64,000 nt of DNA from Ligula intestinalis (GCA_036362985.1 JAYGXS010000005.1:45748925-45812924), one strand, 5' to 3'. Positions 11,351 to 22,215 are shown, counted from the stretch's first letter. A program made the numbers and translations. The notes: generated by a model from the sequence alone, not told the origin.

Positions 11351-11454
11351 GTAAGTTCTCTTCAGCCCGGGCGCCACGTAGACTACTATCTAGCATGAGA
11401 AAATGATTGCTAGTTAGGCTCGCTGGTCCAGACTACAAGTAAAAAAATCATTGC

Positions 11455-11615
11455 CAGCACAGAAAGAGGAGACTGGAATGGCCATTTTCCGCTCATTATC
11501 CATCGTCAGTCAGACACACCCAACACCAGGTGGTGCAACACTCGAGGCTCGACCTGGCAACCTTTTTGATCAGAAGTCTAACACTTATCAGTGAGCCACG
11601 AGCTCGTTGTTTGCT
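11455..11615 (-). repeat. tRNA-derived SINE, reverse orientation
   Basis: On the minus strand it reads a tRNA-like head ('gtggctcactgataagtg', then 'ccaggtcgagcctcgag') and then the common body 'ctgactgacgatgg' and 'aatggccattccagtctcc'. The same body is present at 12355-12420, 24770-24830, 42480-42530 and 61950-62000. Confidence 0.65.
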
Positions 11616-11624
11616 ATCTGCCTA

Positions 11625-12134
11625 GAGTATGTAGCGGCCTAAGTAGCGGTTGTGCTTAGACCGCTGCAATCACAAGGTCGAATCCCAGGTTGGAGGTTAA
11701 AGACAGGAGTCACCAGAATGAGGGCTTTATTGTGCACAGAACCCTATGCGGCTGTCTCGGACCACAGTGGCCACTGGCGAAATCAGGGCTAGTATTGCCT
11801 GCGTCCAGTTGGCCCTGAGAGATAGTGAGACAGTGGTGGCAGCTGCTTAAGTAGGATTGCAGAGCAGAGACAAGTGGCTTGTTATTGGTGCGCGTGACAT
11901 TACCAGAGGGATGTCGTGTCTGGTGGTGTAGGTTGTGTCGGCCGAGGGTGGGGGAAAGAGGCATTTTCAAGTGTCGCTTAGGCAGCCGCGAACACCTGGA
12001 CGCACGTGTGTGCAAGTCGGTCAACTGTTTACAAGTCAGCACGTCTGAAAGCGCTGATTGAGATAGTGGATGACCTTGAGGCAGTTTTCCTTGAACGAGG
12101 ACGCTGGAGAAAGCAATGTTGGGTGTCGACTACA
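11625..12134 (-). repeat. tRNA-like head plus LTR-like unit (reverse, 5' end at 12134)
   Basis: The first ~75 bp look tRNA-derived, with B box 'aaggtcgaatccc' at about 11673-11685. The remainder up to 12134 matches, in reverse, the LTR-like family. It has an antisense poly(A)-type 'gctttattgtgcac', 'gtcggccgagggtggg', 'ggcagccgcga' and 'tggatgaccttgaggcag', all shared with 53530-53715. The unit's TGTAG start is the complement of 12130-12134. No target duplication was found. Confidence 0.5.
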
Positions 12135-12149
12135 AGTACTAGCGGCTAT

Positions 12150-12430
12150 GTAGCTGGTGGCGGAGCGCGAGACTAAGCCCTAAGGCAGAGCGGGACGAGT
12201 GGGTTCCGTTAGCGATCAATGAGCGTTTGACAACGAGTGTCAATATCTCCCGACCTCAACCAGCAAGATAACGTACTCGTGGCTCAGTGCCTAGAGCGTT
12301 AGACGTCTGATCCACAGGTCAGGAGTTCTAGCCTCGGGTGGTACACCGCTTGGGTATGGGTATGACTGGCTGACGACGGAAAATAAGCCAGAAATAACCG
12401 TTCTAGTCTCCCTTGTCTTTGCTATGTAGC
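12150..12430 (+). repeat. tRNA-derived SINE
   Basis: It has A box 'tggctcagtgcctagagcg' (12280-12298), B box 'ggagttctagcctcg' (12322-12336) and the body 'tatgactggctgacgacgg' ending 'tctagtctcccttg'. The upstream block 'ccgttagcgatcaatgagcg' is repeated at 12495-12515 and 62297-62317, implying dimeric or tandem units. Confidence 0.65.
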
Positions 12431-12635
12431 CACTGCGGCTACTGTCAGTGCCAAAGAAATGAGATTCAACCCAGATCGGGACGAGTAAATTCCGTTCGCG
12501 ATCGGCGAACGTTCGTCAACGAGTGTGAAAGCCAAATCTTCTCGCCCTTTTACAGTCTGTACTCAGCCGATTTTCATGAAATGTGCACAAAAATTATGGA
12601 ATGTTAGTACATAGGTTTTCCACACGGACGTCGAC

Positions 12636-12700
12636 CCGATGGCTCAGAGGATAGGACGTTCGTCTCTAGTTCACTGGTCGCGGGTTCGAAACTCGAGTGT
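12636..12700 (+). repeat. tRNA-like SINE head
   Basis: It has A box 'tggctcagaggataggac' (12640-12657) and B box 'ggttcgaaactc' (12683-12694), spaced as in a tRNA. It is embedded in the SINE cluster, so I treat it as SINE-derived and not as a working tRNA gene; the 3' arm does not pair convincingly with the 5' end. Confidence 0.5.
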
Positions 12701-13900
12701 AGCGGCAGTTTCTGTGGCTAAAATGGAGTTGGGTTACTGCAGCTGTCAACAGCTAATAAGCTAGAAATACGCGTATCCTGCAGTCCTAACGTTTGTCGGT
12801 ACTATATTGGTTATTATGAAATGTGTTTTCGATTCGAAAGGATTGCATAAGTATAGGGTTGTAAGATTAATTGTCATACGACTTAATCACAAGATATATC
12901 AGTCACTTCAGGATGTCGCCTTTTGGACGAAATTTTTTCTGGCCGTCCGCAAAAACTGCACTGCAAACTGTCGTATGCATTTTCCCATTTATTTTCGATA
13001 ACCCTATAAATCCAAATGTATTATTTTAGAAAAGGTGCACAGAAATGTTTTTTTCCTGTAATCATTTTCTAGTAAATTGCGTCTTCGATTTCTTTACTCG
13101 AAGAAACTTTATCTTTCAGTTTTATAAAAACTATTTCTCATTATGGGCTTTTTTAAGAACGTAAACTTCCTGTTCATAGGTTACTGTTATACATAAATTA
13201 TAGGACATGGTTTAAATTCGCAGCAAAACGTTACGAGCCCTATTTGGCATCTCCCTGATAGAGCAGAGAAATGCTTGCTCAACTTTGTACAGAATGTATA
13301 CAGCATACAGTAAGGGGCAGTTGGGGTTCAATGTTAATAAGCTATTGAAAAGGCGTTCCAAAATAAAAAAAAGATGCGCTTTCTGGAAGTATACAGTTTG
13401 CAGAAGATGTACTGAGGTACGATATGAATACAAAAAGAGTATTTTAGTGCATGGTTTCTGTGCAATATATTTGAAATTACGAGAGCAACGAAAACACGCC
13501 TAAAAATTTCTACTAATCAAGCATTACTTTTTTGTTTCGAAAGTAGTTTCTGCAGGCGGTCGGAAAGCAGCCCGTTCATATGTTGTACTTCTCACGTGAC
13601 TGAAATATCGTTGGATTTTGCAGACATTGTCCTAAGAGACCATCTACTTATAAATAGGCCTTTGCCCAATCTACCTTTTTGTTTCAGTGAAAATGTCCTC
13701 GAAATGGCAGGTGTGGGAGAGACTATGCTGTTCACAACGCTGGCCCGGATGCACATTTCGCGGCTTGATGTTAAGCCTCTTCAAAAAATGGAACTACTTA
13801 ACATTCAAAGTAACTACTGAATCGTTTTTACTCCGTTTTTGCATATTTTATGCTAAGCTCCCTCTGAAAAAGAAAATAAGGTCACTGGAACGAGAAGTTT
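12701..13900. other. Unassigned region, possible upstream intron or exon of the calcyphosin-like gene
   Basis: A good acceptor (ctacctttttgtttcag, ending 13687) is followed by two ATGs and a weak donor at 13710 (GGCAG|GTGTGG). ATG GCA G at 13704-13710 would be in phase with the exon at 15455 and would give a very short N-terminus. This is only a candidate. The rest shows no gene. Confidence 0.2.
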
Positions 13901-13950
13901 GTGAGCCTTACGTTTCAGATTCTCGTTCGAAGCCATCATCAGAGACAACA
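13895..13950 (-). repeat. Hammerhead-like core, second variant
   Basis: On the minus strand it reads CTGATGA (13936-13942), an imperfect stem, then GAAAC (13912-13916). It is flanked by 'ttgttgtctctgatgatgg'-type sequence, as in the other copies. It belongs to the same repeat class as 8780-9005 but with a different stem II. Confidence 0.4.
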
Positions 13951-15454
13951 AGCAACAAGGGTGATGAAGGCTCTGCAAGCATGTGCCTTACCAAATTAGC
14001 AGACCTCGCTTTCATCGCTGGGAGTCATTACGCTTAGAAGTTAACTGCGGTTCTAGTGAGCCAAATTGATGACTAATTATCGGGTCAGTATTCGATAAGG
14101 GGGATAAAATGTCGTCAATTCACGACGGGACGTGAAGTAAGGAGGCACCATCGCGTCGTATATGACTCCCAACGATGAGACTTAGGCTTGCTGATTGGAT
14201 AAGACTCGTAGTGGTACGGAGCCTTTGCAAATTTTGACACAATGTGTGTTTTAGTAAGGCTTTTGGGATGTTCCTGCGACCGCAATTAGGATTTGCCATT
14301 CAAGCCTAAAGACCGTGGGCAGGTAAAGACAGCACCAGCCTTTAAGGGGTCTGACGACGCTTGCAACTAAGCTAATACGAGACCAAGACTGCCTGCCTTA
14401 AGAGACACGATTTTCCAATATTTGCCTGTTTCCTTGGGACTACACCAAGCTGCGCGGTAACCTAGTCCAAGCATTTCGTACGCTGCCTACACTGAAGTCA
14501 TCGAACGCTTTTGCATCCAGGCATTAAGTCCGCTCGTCGTTGTCATTGACATCAACTCAGTATAATCTCTCACTTCCGGGTCATTTCTGCGTCTTAAGCC
14601 ACGCCATTGCCCTCAGTGTGGTAACCCACACTCCCCTCACGCCTTATTCCTGTCGGACACCTTCAATGTCATCGCAGACTGGTGGTCACAAGAAGAGTGC
14701 TGATCCAATCACACTATTGTAAAATTTCCATTAGATTAATATGACATCCTCACTTCCAACGAGCTACGAAGGGAGCAAATCACCATCTGGAACTGTATTC
14801 AACCGCCAGTACGCATCACCTAAAATGCCCATCTATTCATTCGTCTAGGCCTGCTCGCATGAAAACGAAACAACAACTGTTATCATAAAGGATGGTTAAA
14901 ATGCGGAGTCACGGGTTTCTTACGATCCCAGTTGCAAGTTCAAACGTACTTTCGCATTTTTTTACGTTGCCGTTTTTTGAACCGTTTTCTATGCACTCTC
15001 ATGACCCGCTGGCTATAAAACCTCATTTGTCGCCGTGCTATTTGGGCTTGAAAGCAGTGTCTAGTTCTCACTTTAAAAATTCTGCGTGTAGGGAGTGCAC
15101 TGTAGAATCACCACAGCCAAGTAAAGTTTAACGAGATCGGGATTCTAACAGAAGGTAAATTTGCCTATGGAATCACTTCTTACCGGTTTGGTTTCGATCA
15201 ATTTGAAAAAAAACGTCAGGAGTTAGATGAAGGCACGGACGTCGGGAACGTCCTACCGCGTCAATAAACTAGGATGTTATACGAGCGGTTTAATTGTCTG
15301 CGTACTACAAGTCGCCCTCCGTTATCTCCATGCGACACAGCAATCATGCTGGCCTGTTCGAAGCAGCTCTCTAATGTACTTATCTTAAGTTCATTTCCTT
15401 GATGCCCACCCACCAAACTGAAGTGCATGATTTTCTTTGGCCATTTCTCCACAG
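13951..15454. other. Non-coding stretch before the calcyphosin-like exons
   Basis: Short frames only, with no recognised repeat or gene. It ends in the acceptor ccatttctccacag of the first confident calcyphosin-like exon. Confidence 0.4.
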
Positions 15455-15654
15455 GGAGGCTTCGTTGCGCACTTCGTAGAACAGCTGATCCGGTCGTGAC
15501 CTACCTTGGTTTGGTGAAATACTTTCAAGCCTTATCACAGCAGTTCTACGAGGAGCTAGATTCCGAATCCTCTTTCGGGCACTGTCAGCTCGCCTACCTA
15601 AATCGTGAGGAACTTGAGTATGGTCTTGTGCAGGCTGGATTTTATCTTGATCAG
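15455..15654 (+). CDS. Calcyphosin-like exon A
   Basis: The acceptor is tctccacag and the donor CAG|GTGGGT. The first two bases complete a codon from an upstream exon. It encodes RLRCALRRTADPVV, LGLVKYFQALSQQFYEEL and a first EF-hand ending EELEYGLVQAGFYLDQ. The loop (LDSESSFGHCQLAYLNREEL) is over-long and lacks the regular acidic ligands. Confidence 0.75.
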
Positions 15655-18600
15655 GTGGGTTCTCTGACATCCTTCCGTGCTTTCCGACGTTTCTTGTTTC
15701 TTCCTGATGACCTGCCACATTTTTAAAAGATCTCGGAGCCATTAAAAACCTCTCTCTGTAGACCTTCTGTACCTCAATTATAGTATGACGAGGGATAAAA
15801 TAGAGATCTGTAAGGATTCCTCGTGGGGTCTTCGAAAGGTCCTTATATGTTATAACCGCCTACTTACAATTTTTGAGTGGGTTGAATTACCTACAATCTT
15901 CCAGTTTCTTGTACGCTAGCCGTCGATCCAGCAGGGATTGCATGATGGCATTGATCTGCAGAGGGGTCCTTGGAAGTTCGCCGCATATAATAACCGTCTA
16001 AGTCTGTATACTAAGCAACAAGGGCTTTTCAAATTAACCACGGGAATAATCGCTTACCTACAAATTTTAGGTCAGGTCAGTTTCCAAAATCTTCAACTTG
16101 CCTCACTCTTTCGCCTTCATTCTTGTTGGGATTAGTAGTACAGTAGTCGCCGGTTATTAAGCCCACAGTTACTAGGCTCAGCCGCCTATTAAGCCCAAAT
16201 CAACTTGGGACGGAATTTATATAGTGAAATCCGCCGGCTACAAAGCCCAGTTTGCCAACAGGATAGAGTGAGATTCTCATCTCTCTGCGTGCGCAACTGG
16301 TAACATATTTTTTTTGTTTTTGTTATTACGTAAAATACAGACAAACAGCATTCTTTTCTTGTACTTAACCAATCTCTACACATAATACAGTACGTATGTA
16401 ATGTATAGTGCCTATCCTGTGTTTGCTAATCAAGAACTAGGAATCTCCGTTTAATGCGCTCGCCGCTTATTAAGCCCGATTTGGTCTGGGTCAGAGGTGG
16501 GCTTAATAGCCGGCGACTACTGTATTAATAGAATATGTATCTTAATGACCTCGCCCGAGGTCAGGGCACACTCACCTGACATATACGCGCCCGCCGTTGG
16601 TCCGGTGGGTGGGGGTTAACGATGATATTAAAGCTTTCTTCAGATTACCCACCCAAGGTTTGAGTACGCGGCCCAAATTACCCTCGTACCTTTCTTATTT
16701 TACAGGATTATTGCAATCTAATTTGTTCCCTGACATGCCCCGCCCGTCCTCTCCCCATAAAATCAGGAGCCCGTAAGGCCGAGAGGCGCGCTTAGTGCTC
16801 CCCCAGATGGCACCACGAGGTACTCCCCCCAATAGACCTTAGCAAAATCGGTAAACAATTTGTTCGACAAGGCGAACTTCCACCTTTCCACCTTTATTGT
16901 ATTCTGTAAGAAGGATCAATAGGCTTGCGGTGCTTATTGAACAGATTGCCTACATGGAGTTACACATAGTGCTTAATCTGATATGCAGTTGAGCTGACAC
17001 TCCAGGCTGGCTATATTTTTGCATTCGTCGTCATACACTAAAAACCTATTTTTTCTATCACAATGCGCCAAAAAACTTGCCTGAGAAAGTATCCAACTGA
17101 AGACGTGGGCCGTGCATCGTCTGGGCCGATGGTTCCGGCTGCAGTCACACCCGTACCCTGCATGGCCTTTCTAAGAAATATCTCCAATGAAAAGTCAAGA
17201 ACACCTTATCGAAGCCTCATTCGTGAGCTTGCGGGAGGTGGGGGGAGTGCCTTCTGTGAGTGACTCATAGATGTGGAACCAGTTATTATGCCTACGTCCG
17301 TCTACAGTTGCCCCGAATTTGCCTTGCTAAAGGAACATAGATGGATATGGGAGCCAGAAGTTAAGTTAATATATCACCAGCCTCTCGCACTATAAACTGC
17401 ATTCCTCGCAGTTAGTCATTGCTCTCTTGGGAGGGCAGTGGCCTGCGTCGCTCTGTGTCTCCTAATTATCACCCAGTTTATTGACGGGTATTCATTGTGA
17501 GTACTGTTCAGGGTTAGTAAGATGCAAGGCGAGGACATGCAAAGAAACGTAGCTTATAGAGGCCGAAAAATCTCGTCCACTTATAATAAAAAACTACTTA
17601 CAAATGTTCGGTAGCCTGACTTTAATTTGTTAAGTAAATTCCGCCAATAGGAGGACGAATTTCCATATTTGTTAAATTCCGCCTACATAAGGTCAAATTT
17701 CCTTTGACTAGCTTTTTTTTCTACGCAATAGAGGTTTATGTTGATTTAATTTAATTCTGTTTAATATATTAAAACAAGTATAATTTTATTTAATTTAATA
17801 TTATTGATCAGTTCCCTCACGATTACATATTAATTTACGCTCACTAGCCAATAATTAAATGTTTCACCACAAAATACTTTCAGCAGTTGGACAGGGCAAA
17901 TAGATATCCAGTGGGCCCTACAGATGATTTTTGCCATACATTTTATTGCACTTTTCAGCAAGAGATGGATCTCCTGTTTGCCGTCTGGGAAAATATCTCC
18001 GGGCGGGATGGCGAACCAACGGCCAGCGAATTCTTACAGTTAGCCTTTGGCGATGTACCTGAAGACCGTCGTCACTATATCGCAAAGGTGAGTGTCATGT
18101 TGTCCTCTTCCTCCTCCTCCTCATCCTCGGCGTTGTTGCCTTAGAGTAAATGAACGATGCCCAAATTTTCCCTTTAGAGATTAGATACATTCATTATGGA
18201 CGAAGAAGATGCGTGATCGCTTGGACAAGGATTTTATTCGCCTGAAGTTTCAGCAGAGACATTAGCATAAGCGGTAGCAGAAACGGGTTATTTATGCACA
18301 CGGAGGTGCAGTATTTATAGGATACGGTCACTATGATACTGCACAATCACGACAATTTATGACTCCCCTACCGAGGATAATGACCTAATTGTGTTAAATG
18401 ACCGATGTGTGGGCCATCACCGGGTGAACTTTAATTACGCGCCGTGGAATTACACGTGATGATTCCTCGACCCCGGCGTTGGCGATCGCATCTCCTTCTT
18501 AATTACTTGCTCGGACTCGCATATCTGCTTGTACTGATACGTCCCTTGCATCCTATGCATCAACAGTAATGCAATTTATTTACATGCGTCTCATGATGAT

Positions 18601-21600
18601 GCAAAGCTGAAAAGGGTACATGTGAGACAGTCTGCAAAGGATTCTGTGAATAGTGATGTATGGAAATGAAAAATGCAAACTATAAAAGTTTTGTGCTTCT
18701 CAGAGGCTTGCTGAGAGGAGGGGATCGTCGTCACCGTTATAGACCGCCAAAAACACAATCTAAAGCCTGCGCATTTAAATACTACATACATTTTAGTGGG
18801 GCTCCTACAGTGGCCCTGCTGCAGATGCCCTGGAGCAACACAGGGGCTAGATTATCTCTCTGTACGCGTTATTCGGCTTGCAAGTCTAAAACAAAGTGAG
18901 GTAGGAGCACCTCGTGGGGCCACCTGGGGCGCGCGCAAAATGCGCTTTTCGGTCTTGAGGGCGACAGGATGAGTGGGGCATGTCAGGGAGCAAATTGCAT
19001 CGTATTATCCTGTAAAATAAAAAACGTTAATGGGGTAAGTTGGGGCGCGTAATTAAACCTCGGGCGGGGACATAGAAGAACTCTTTAATATCATCGCTAA
19101 CCCCCCCCCCCCCACCGGACCAAATGTGAGAGCGTGTATGTCGGGGGAGTGTGCCCTAGCCTCGCGCGAGGTCATTGCGGTACCTTTTCTAGTAGTACAA
19201 CTAACCCGAGCCAGAATGAGGGCGAACGAGTGAAGGAGGTTGAAGATTGTGGAAATTCACCCTACTTTAAGTTTGTGAGTAGGCGATCATTCACGTGGTT
19301 AATTTTAAATGACAGACTGACGCCGGGTCAGCCATCAACGCTTCATCTTGTTGTCAGTATTGTTAACCGGCTCGGAGAATTTACTATTGGCTGGGAAAGG
19401 TAAGTGAGAGTGAGGTAGATACGACGGAATCCTTGTGCTTGAGAATTCGGCGTATTCCTCATCTAATCCATATAACGTGCTTGAAACTATGAAGTTACGC
19501 TCGCAGCCCTGTTTCATATGTTTGTCAACTTTCTGGATATATCGGAGAGTCAAGCGCGATGATCCATCTCTGACATTCCCACTATACTTGGATCCCTGTA
19601 GTCTCTTTCTAGTTATTGTGAAATCCTGGTCAATCCTGCGCGGATTCTTGATGGCACGGACCAACTGTTTAGACTTGTCAGTCACTGCGCCCCGTCCTTT
19701 TTAGTCTCTTTTGACAACGCCGTGCTTAGAAGAGGGAGAGGGAGTGCTGTAAATGCTGCATCGTTTGCAGCGGTTGGAGGAAATTTTATGCTGAATGCTT
19801 TCTAATTTTGCAATGCGGTTCATATTTTGTGCTTTGCCCTTTTAGGCCTTCATGAAAATGGATCCAGCCTGTCTGGGCCAAGTCAAAATTTATGAACTCC
19901 TACGTTTCTATTCCTTGCCACTCACTCTCAAACAGGATATTGGTATGCTGCCTCAAACGTTTATGCATTTAGTTAATATTTCCGTCTTCAATACGGTGTA
20001 TCATGCGGGTGAGTTTGGTTTCCGCTTTACGGGAGTCAAAACCCTCCCACAAAAGTGACTGGAATGAAGTTAATCCTAGCAATGCTCTGGCTTGGCAGAC
20101 AGTTGGTCTTCTGGGCACCACTGGCGTTTAGTATGTCAGACCACAAATACACCTCTCCCAGTGAACGCCCTTTCTCCTTCTGACTTACCACCTGGAAATC
20201 GAATTTTCGCTACTATTTAGTATGTCTATCCGGAACACCCCTTAACCCGGTAAAACAATTTCTCGCCGACCGGCAATTGCATGGTGAAGCAATGGTTTTC
20301 TTTCACTACCTACATCCGAATGTGAAGCTCTTCGTCTGTCCATGTTACACACCGGTATAGGGATTGTGTCGCATAGCGCGCCTAAGTCCTCATTCGATGC
20401 CAGACAGCATGTTGCAGTACGCCTAGAGACTACGTTTGTTTTTGGAGCAGTCGATTTGCCAGATTAGTGCCCCGTCATGCCTTAAGGTATTACTGCTATG
20501 CGCTAGAAGCTAAACTGCTATAATCTTGTATGAGAGCCTGCTACGACACTTGTTATATCTCCCAGTTGTATGTTAGGAAGAAAAGACAGACAGGATATCA
20601 GAGAACAGTTTGCTGTAACCGTTTCTGCTTGTACCTCCAACTCTGCGGGTTATCTCAAATTGTCCCGTGTCCGTCAGCAAGTTTTCCTGCCTGCAGCTTG
20701 TCTTCGTTGTGTCCGACAGCTTGGTCTCGGCAGCAGGTCTCGTCTGCAGCTTGGTCTTCTGTCGTCGGCAGCGCCCTCCCCCTTCGGACAACAGCTCTCG
20801 TGTCGATAGCAGTATCTCGTCTCGGGCAACAGAGTGCGGTTTCTGTTCGCAGTGTTGTATTTAAGGGCCAGCAGCCTTTGTTGCCTGTTGACCCCTCCGC
20901 GAGTGGCCCATGCGGGCAGCTATCGTGCGGTGACCTCAGTGTGACCGTGTCCCGCGTGCGCGTAACTCCTTGCGTGCTCGCGTTGTGCCGGCCCTTGAAG
21001 GTCGCGCGCAACCTGGTCCTTCATGCGATGGCGTTATCGCATGTTTTCCCTTTGTTATGCGGACCCGAAGATGGCAAGAGTGTTGATTCCTGTTCTGTGC
21101 CGTCCTACTATGAACAGTAGTACAATCGTATTTAAATAATCCTTCCGAAACATAAATACATTTCATACTATTGGTTGAAATTTCATGAAATAGTAAATTG
21201 AATCCGGTGATTTAATGTTAGTTCCACCAACAACTGCACTCGAGTCTGACCAGTGTAGAGTGGACGTCTGACTTGCTGACTACCTCGTTGTCGAGTACTA
21301 TCTAACAGTTTAAAAGTAAGTTTTGTCTGAGGGGTAAACTACAAATCGGAGATGACCACTTTCCTGGAAGGGGAAAGTCCCTGAATTATCTTGCTTCCAA
21401 TAACGCTTGACTACCGGCGCTTCGAGGATAAGGGTTGTAGTGTCTGCGCGGAAAGCTATTGTGGGCTTGGGGCCTACTTTCGTAAACCTCCTACTTCTTC
21501 TTCACCATGAAAGCGAATGAAACTCGTTCATTTACTAGACTACACAGCAGCTTTTTTAACCTTCACGCAATCGCCGATTATCTACTGTAATCTGGTAAGG

Positions 21601-22215
21601 GGTGACGAGGGAGTAAACTCAGCTGCTGTTAATCAGCGCCCGAATCACTGCCTTTTTGAAACCAATAATCACGCAGTCTGGTAGACTTGCTGTTAGACTT
21701 ATTAGCCGTATGGGTTCAATCCAGGCCCAAAACGCTCTCAGTTTACATTAATTTCTCATCCCCCCCCCCATCACTGTGGTCGAATCTACGGGTAGGAGGT
21801 TAGAGTGGGTATTCCGCAGAGCCTTTTCAGGCATCCCGGTCGAACTGTTTCCTGAATCATATCCACTTTTTTCGCCTGGTACAGCCCCAACCGAATCTCT
21901 TCGATCTTTTTAGGACCGGAGGTGGCGCATGACCCATCAAGGCTCTTCAGCATTCTGCAGGACCTGGCACTCACTCCGGGCCGAGTAGACTTTTCCGAAT
22001 TTTTGGCCTACTACACGGCCGTCTCGCACACAATTGGTGACCCAATCGTGGATTTTGTTTCCACAGATGAGGACAGCGGAGCAGAGGATGACGCCAATTT
22101 GCTAATGAATCTTGTGTTTTCGTCGTCGTCTCGTAGCAGTTCTGGGGGTATTTCGCCTCAGAGCATGCAGACTGATGCATTTGCGAAATTGATTTGTCTG
22201 GCTTGGCGAGTCTGA
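15455..22215 (+). CDS. Calcyphosin-like EF-hand protein with degenerate loops (partial, 4 exons)
   Basis: Exons are 15455-15654, 17959-18087, 19846-19942 and 21914-22215, with phases 2/0, 0/0, 0/1 and 1/stop. They give 241 visible residues and the true C-terminus; the start codon is unresolved. The order follows calcyphosin. First comes RLRCALRRTADPVVTYLGLV, equivalent to the LR..C..RGA.GI.GL helix. Then come FYLDQ-QEMDLLFAVW, ASEFLQLAF, AFMKMDPACLGQVKIYEL, GRVDFSEFLAYYTAVSHTIG and a final LICLAWRV. Calcyphosins are small cytosolic calcium sensors. Here every loop has lost most Asp/Asn ligands, so calcium binding is doubtful. A 45-residue Asp/Glu- then Ser-rich insert precedes the last helix. 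Introns are 1.9-2.3 kb and carry repeats. Confidence 0.72.
16141..16522. mobile_element. MITE-like element with CAGTAGTCGCCGG terminal inverted repeats
   Basis: The left end CAGTAGTCGCCGGTTATTAA and right end (reverse) CAGTAGTCGCCGGCTATTAA match over about 28 bp. They are flanked by TA at 16139-16140 and 16523-16524, the Tc1/mariner-type duplication. It is 382 bp with no transposase frame. Further internal 'ttaagccc' repeats lie near each end. A second copy begins at about 63955. Confidence 0.75.
16552..16830 (-). repeat. Repeat family G, inverted copy in intron
   Basis: This ~280-bp block is the reverse complement of 18901-19180. Shared landmarks are the 'cctcgcccgaggt' end, 'ggtggggggttaacgatgatatta'-type middle and 'ccctgacatgccccgccc'. 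It lies in the intron after exon A. Confidence 0.65.
17557..17890 (+). repeat. Repeat family H, copy 1
   Basis: It matches 30192-30532 in the same orientation. Landmarks are 'ccaataggaggacga', 'attacatatta', 'ctcactagccaa' and 'accacaaaatac'. It is AT-rich, ends about 70 bp before exon B and does not encode protein. Confidence 0.65.
17959..18087 (+). CDS. Calcyphosin-like exon B
   Basis: It is 43 codons between acceptor tgcacttttcag and donor AAG|GTGAGT. It reads QEMDLLFAVWENISGRDGEP then ASEFLQLAFGDVPEDRRHY. The 'loop' after VWEN contains SGRDGEP and lacks a canonical DxDxDG. ASEFLQLAF aligns with the FDEFLRAL helix of calcyphosin. Confidence 0.78.
18205..18265 (-). repeat. Hammerhead-family repeat fragment
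   Basis: 'cgatcgcttggacaagg' followed by 'tttattcgcctgaagtttcag' matches 8938-8970, but the stem II part is deleted so that GTTTC runs straight into GCAGAGACAT. Confidence 0.45.
18901..19180 (+). repeat. Repeat family G, direct copy
   Basis: This is the partner of 16552-16830 in opposite orientation. It includes a run of about 13 C at 19099-19112, next to 'ccggaccaaatgtgag'. Confidence 0.65.
19181..19845. other. Intron sequence, nothing recognised
   Basis: Only short open frames lie on either strand. The block ends in the acceptor of exon C (tgcccttttag). Confidence 0.4.
19846..19942 (+). CDS. Calcyphosin-like exon C
   Basis: It is 32 codons plus one base. It reads AFMKMDPACLGQVKIYELL, then RFYSLPLTLKQDIG. 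This aligns with the AFxKLDxxGDGVVTxxDLRGVY third EF-hand of calcyphosin; the acidic loop ligands are replaced (DPACLGQVKIYE). The donor is TTG|GTATGC. Confidence 0.75.
20530..21120 (+). other. GC-rich open frame of 196 codons in an intron, function unknown
   Basis: The segment is markedly more GC-rich than its surroundings and is open in several frames on both strands, which argues against real coding. It is rich in 'cagctcgt' and 'tcggcag' motifs and ends at a short palindrome 'tactatgaacagtagta'. It may be an inserted element's regulatory region (LTR-like or CpG-rich). Confidence 0.3.
21121..21913. other. Intron sequence with a tRNA-like patch
   Basis: A SINE-like B box 'gggttcaatccagg' is at 21713-21726, preceded by tRNA-like sequence from about 21665. 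Nothing else was recognised before the acceptor tcttcgatctttttag. Confidence 0.35.
21914..22215 (+). CDS. Calcyphosin-like terminal exon D
   Basis: It opens with two bases completing a Gly codon and reads PEVAHDPSRLFSILQDLALT, GRVDFSEFLAYYTAVSHTIG, then an acidic/serine-rich stretch, AFAKLICLAWRV and TGA at 22213-22215. The DFSEFLAYYTAVS block corresponds to calcyphosin's TLAEFQDYYSGVSAS, and the final LAWRV to its C-terminal ..AW.L. Confidence 0.8.

Noticed and set aside
12636..12700. Functional tRNA gene
   Set aside because: A and B boxes are present, but the acceptor arms do not pair and the sequence sits in a SINE cluster.
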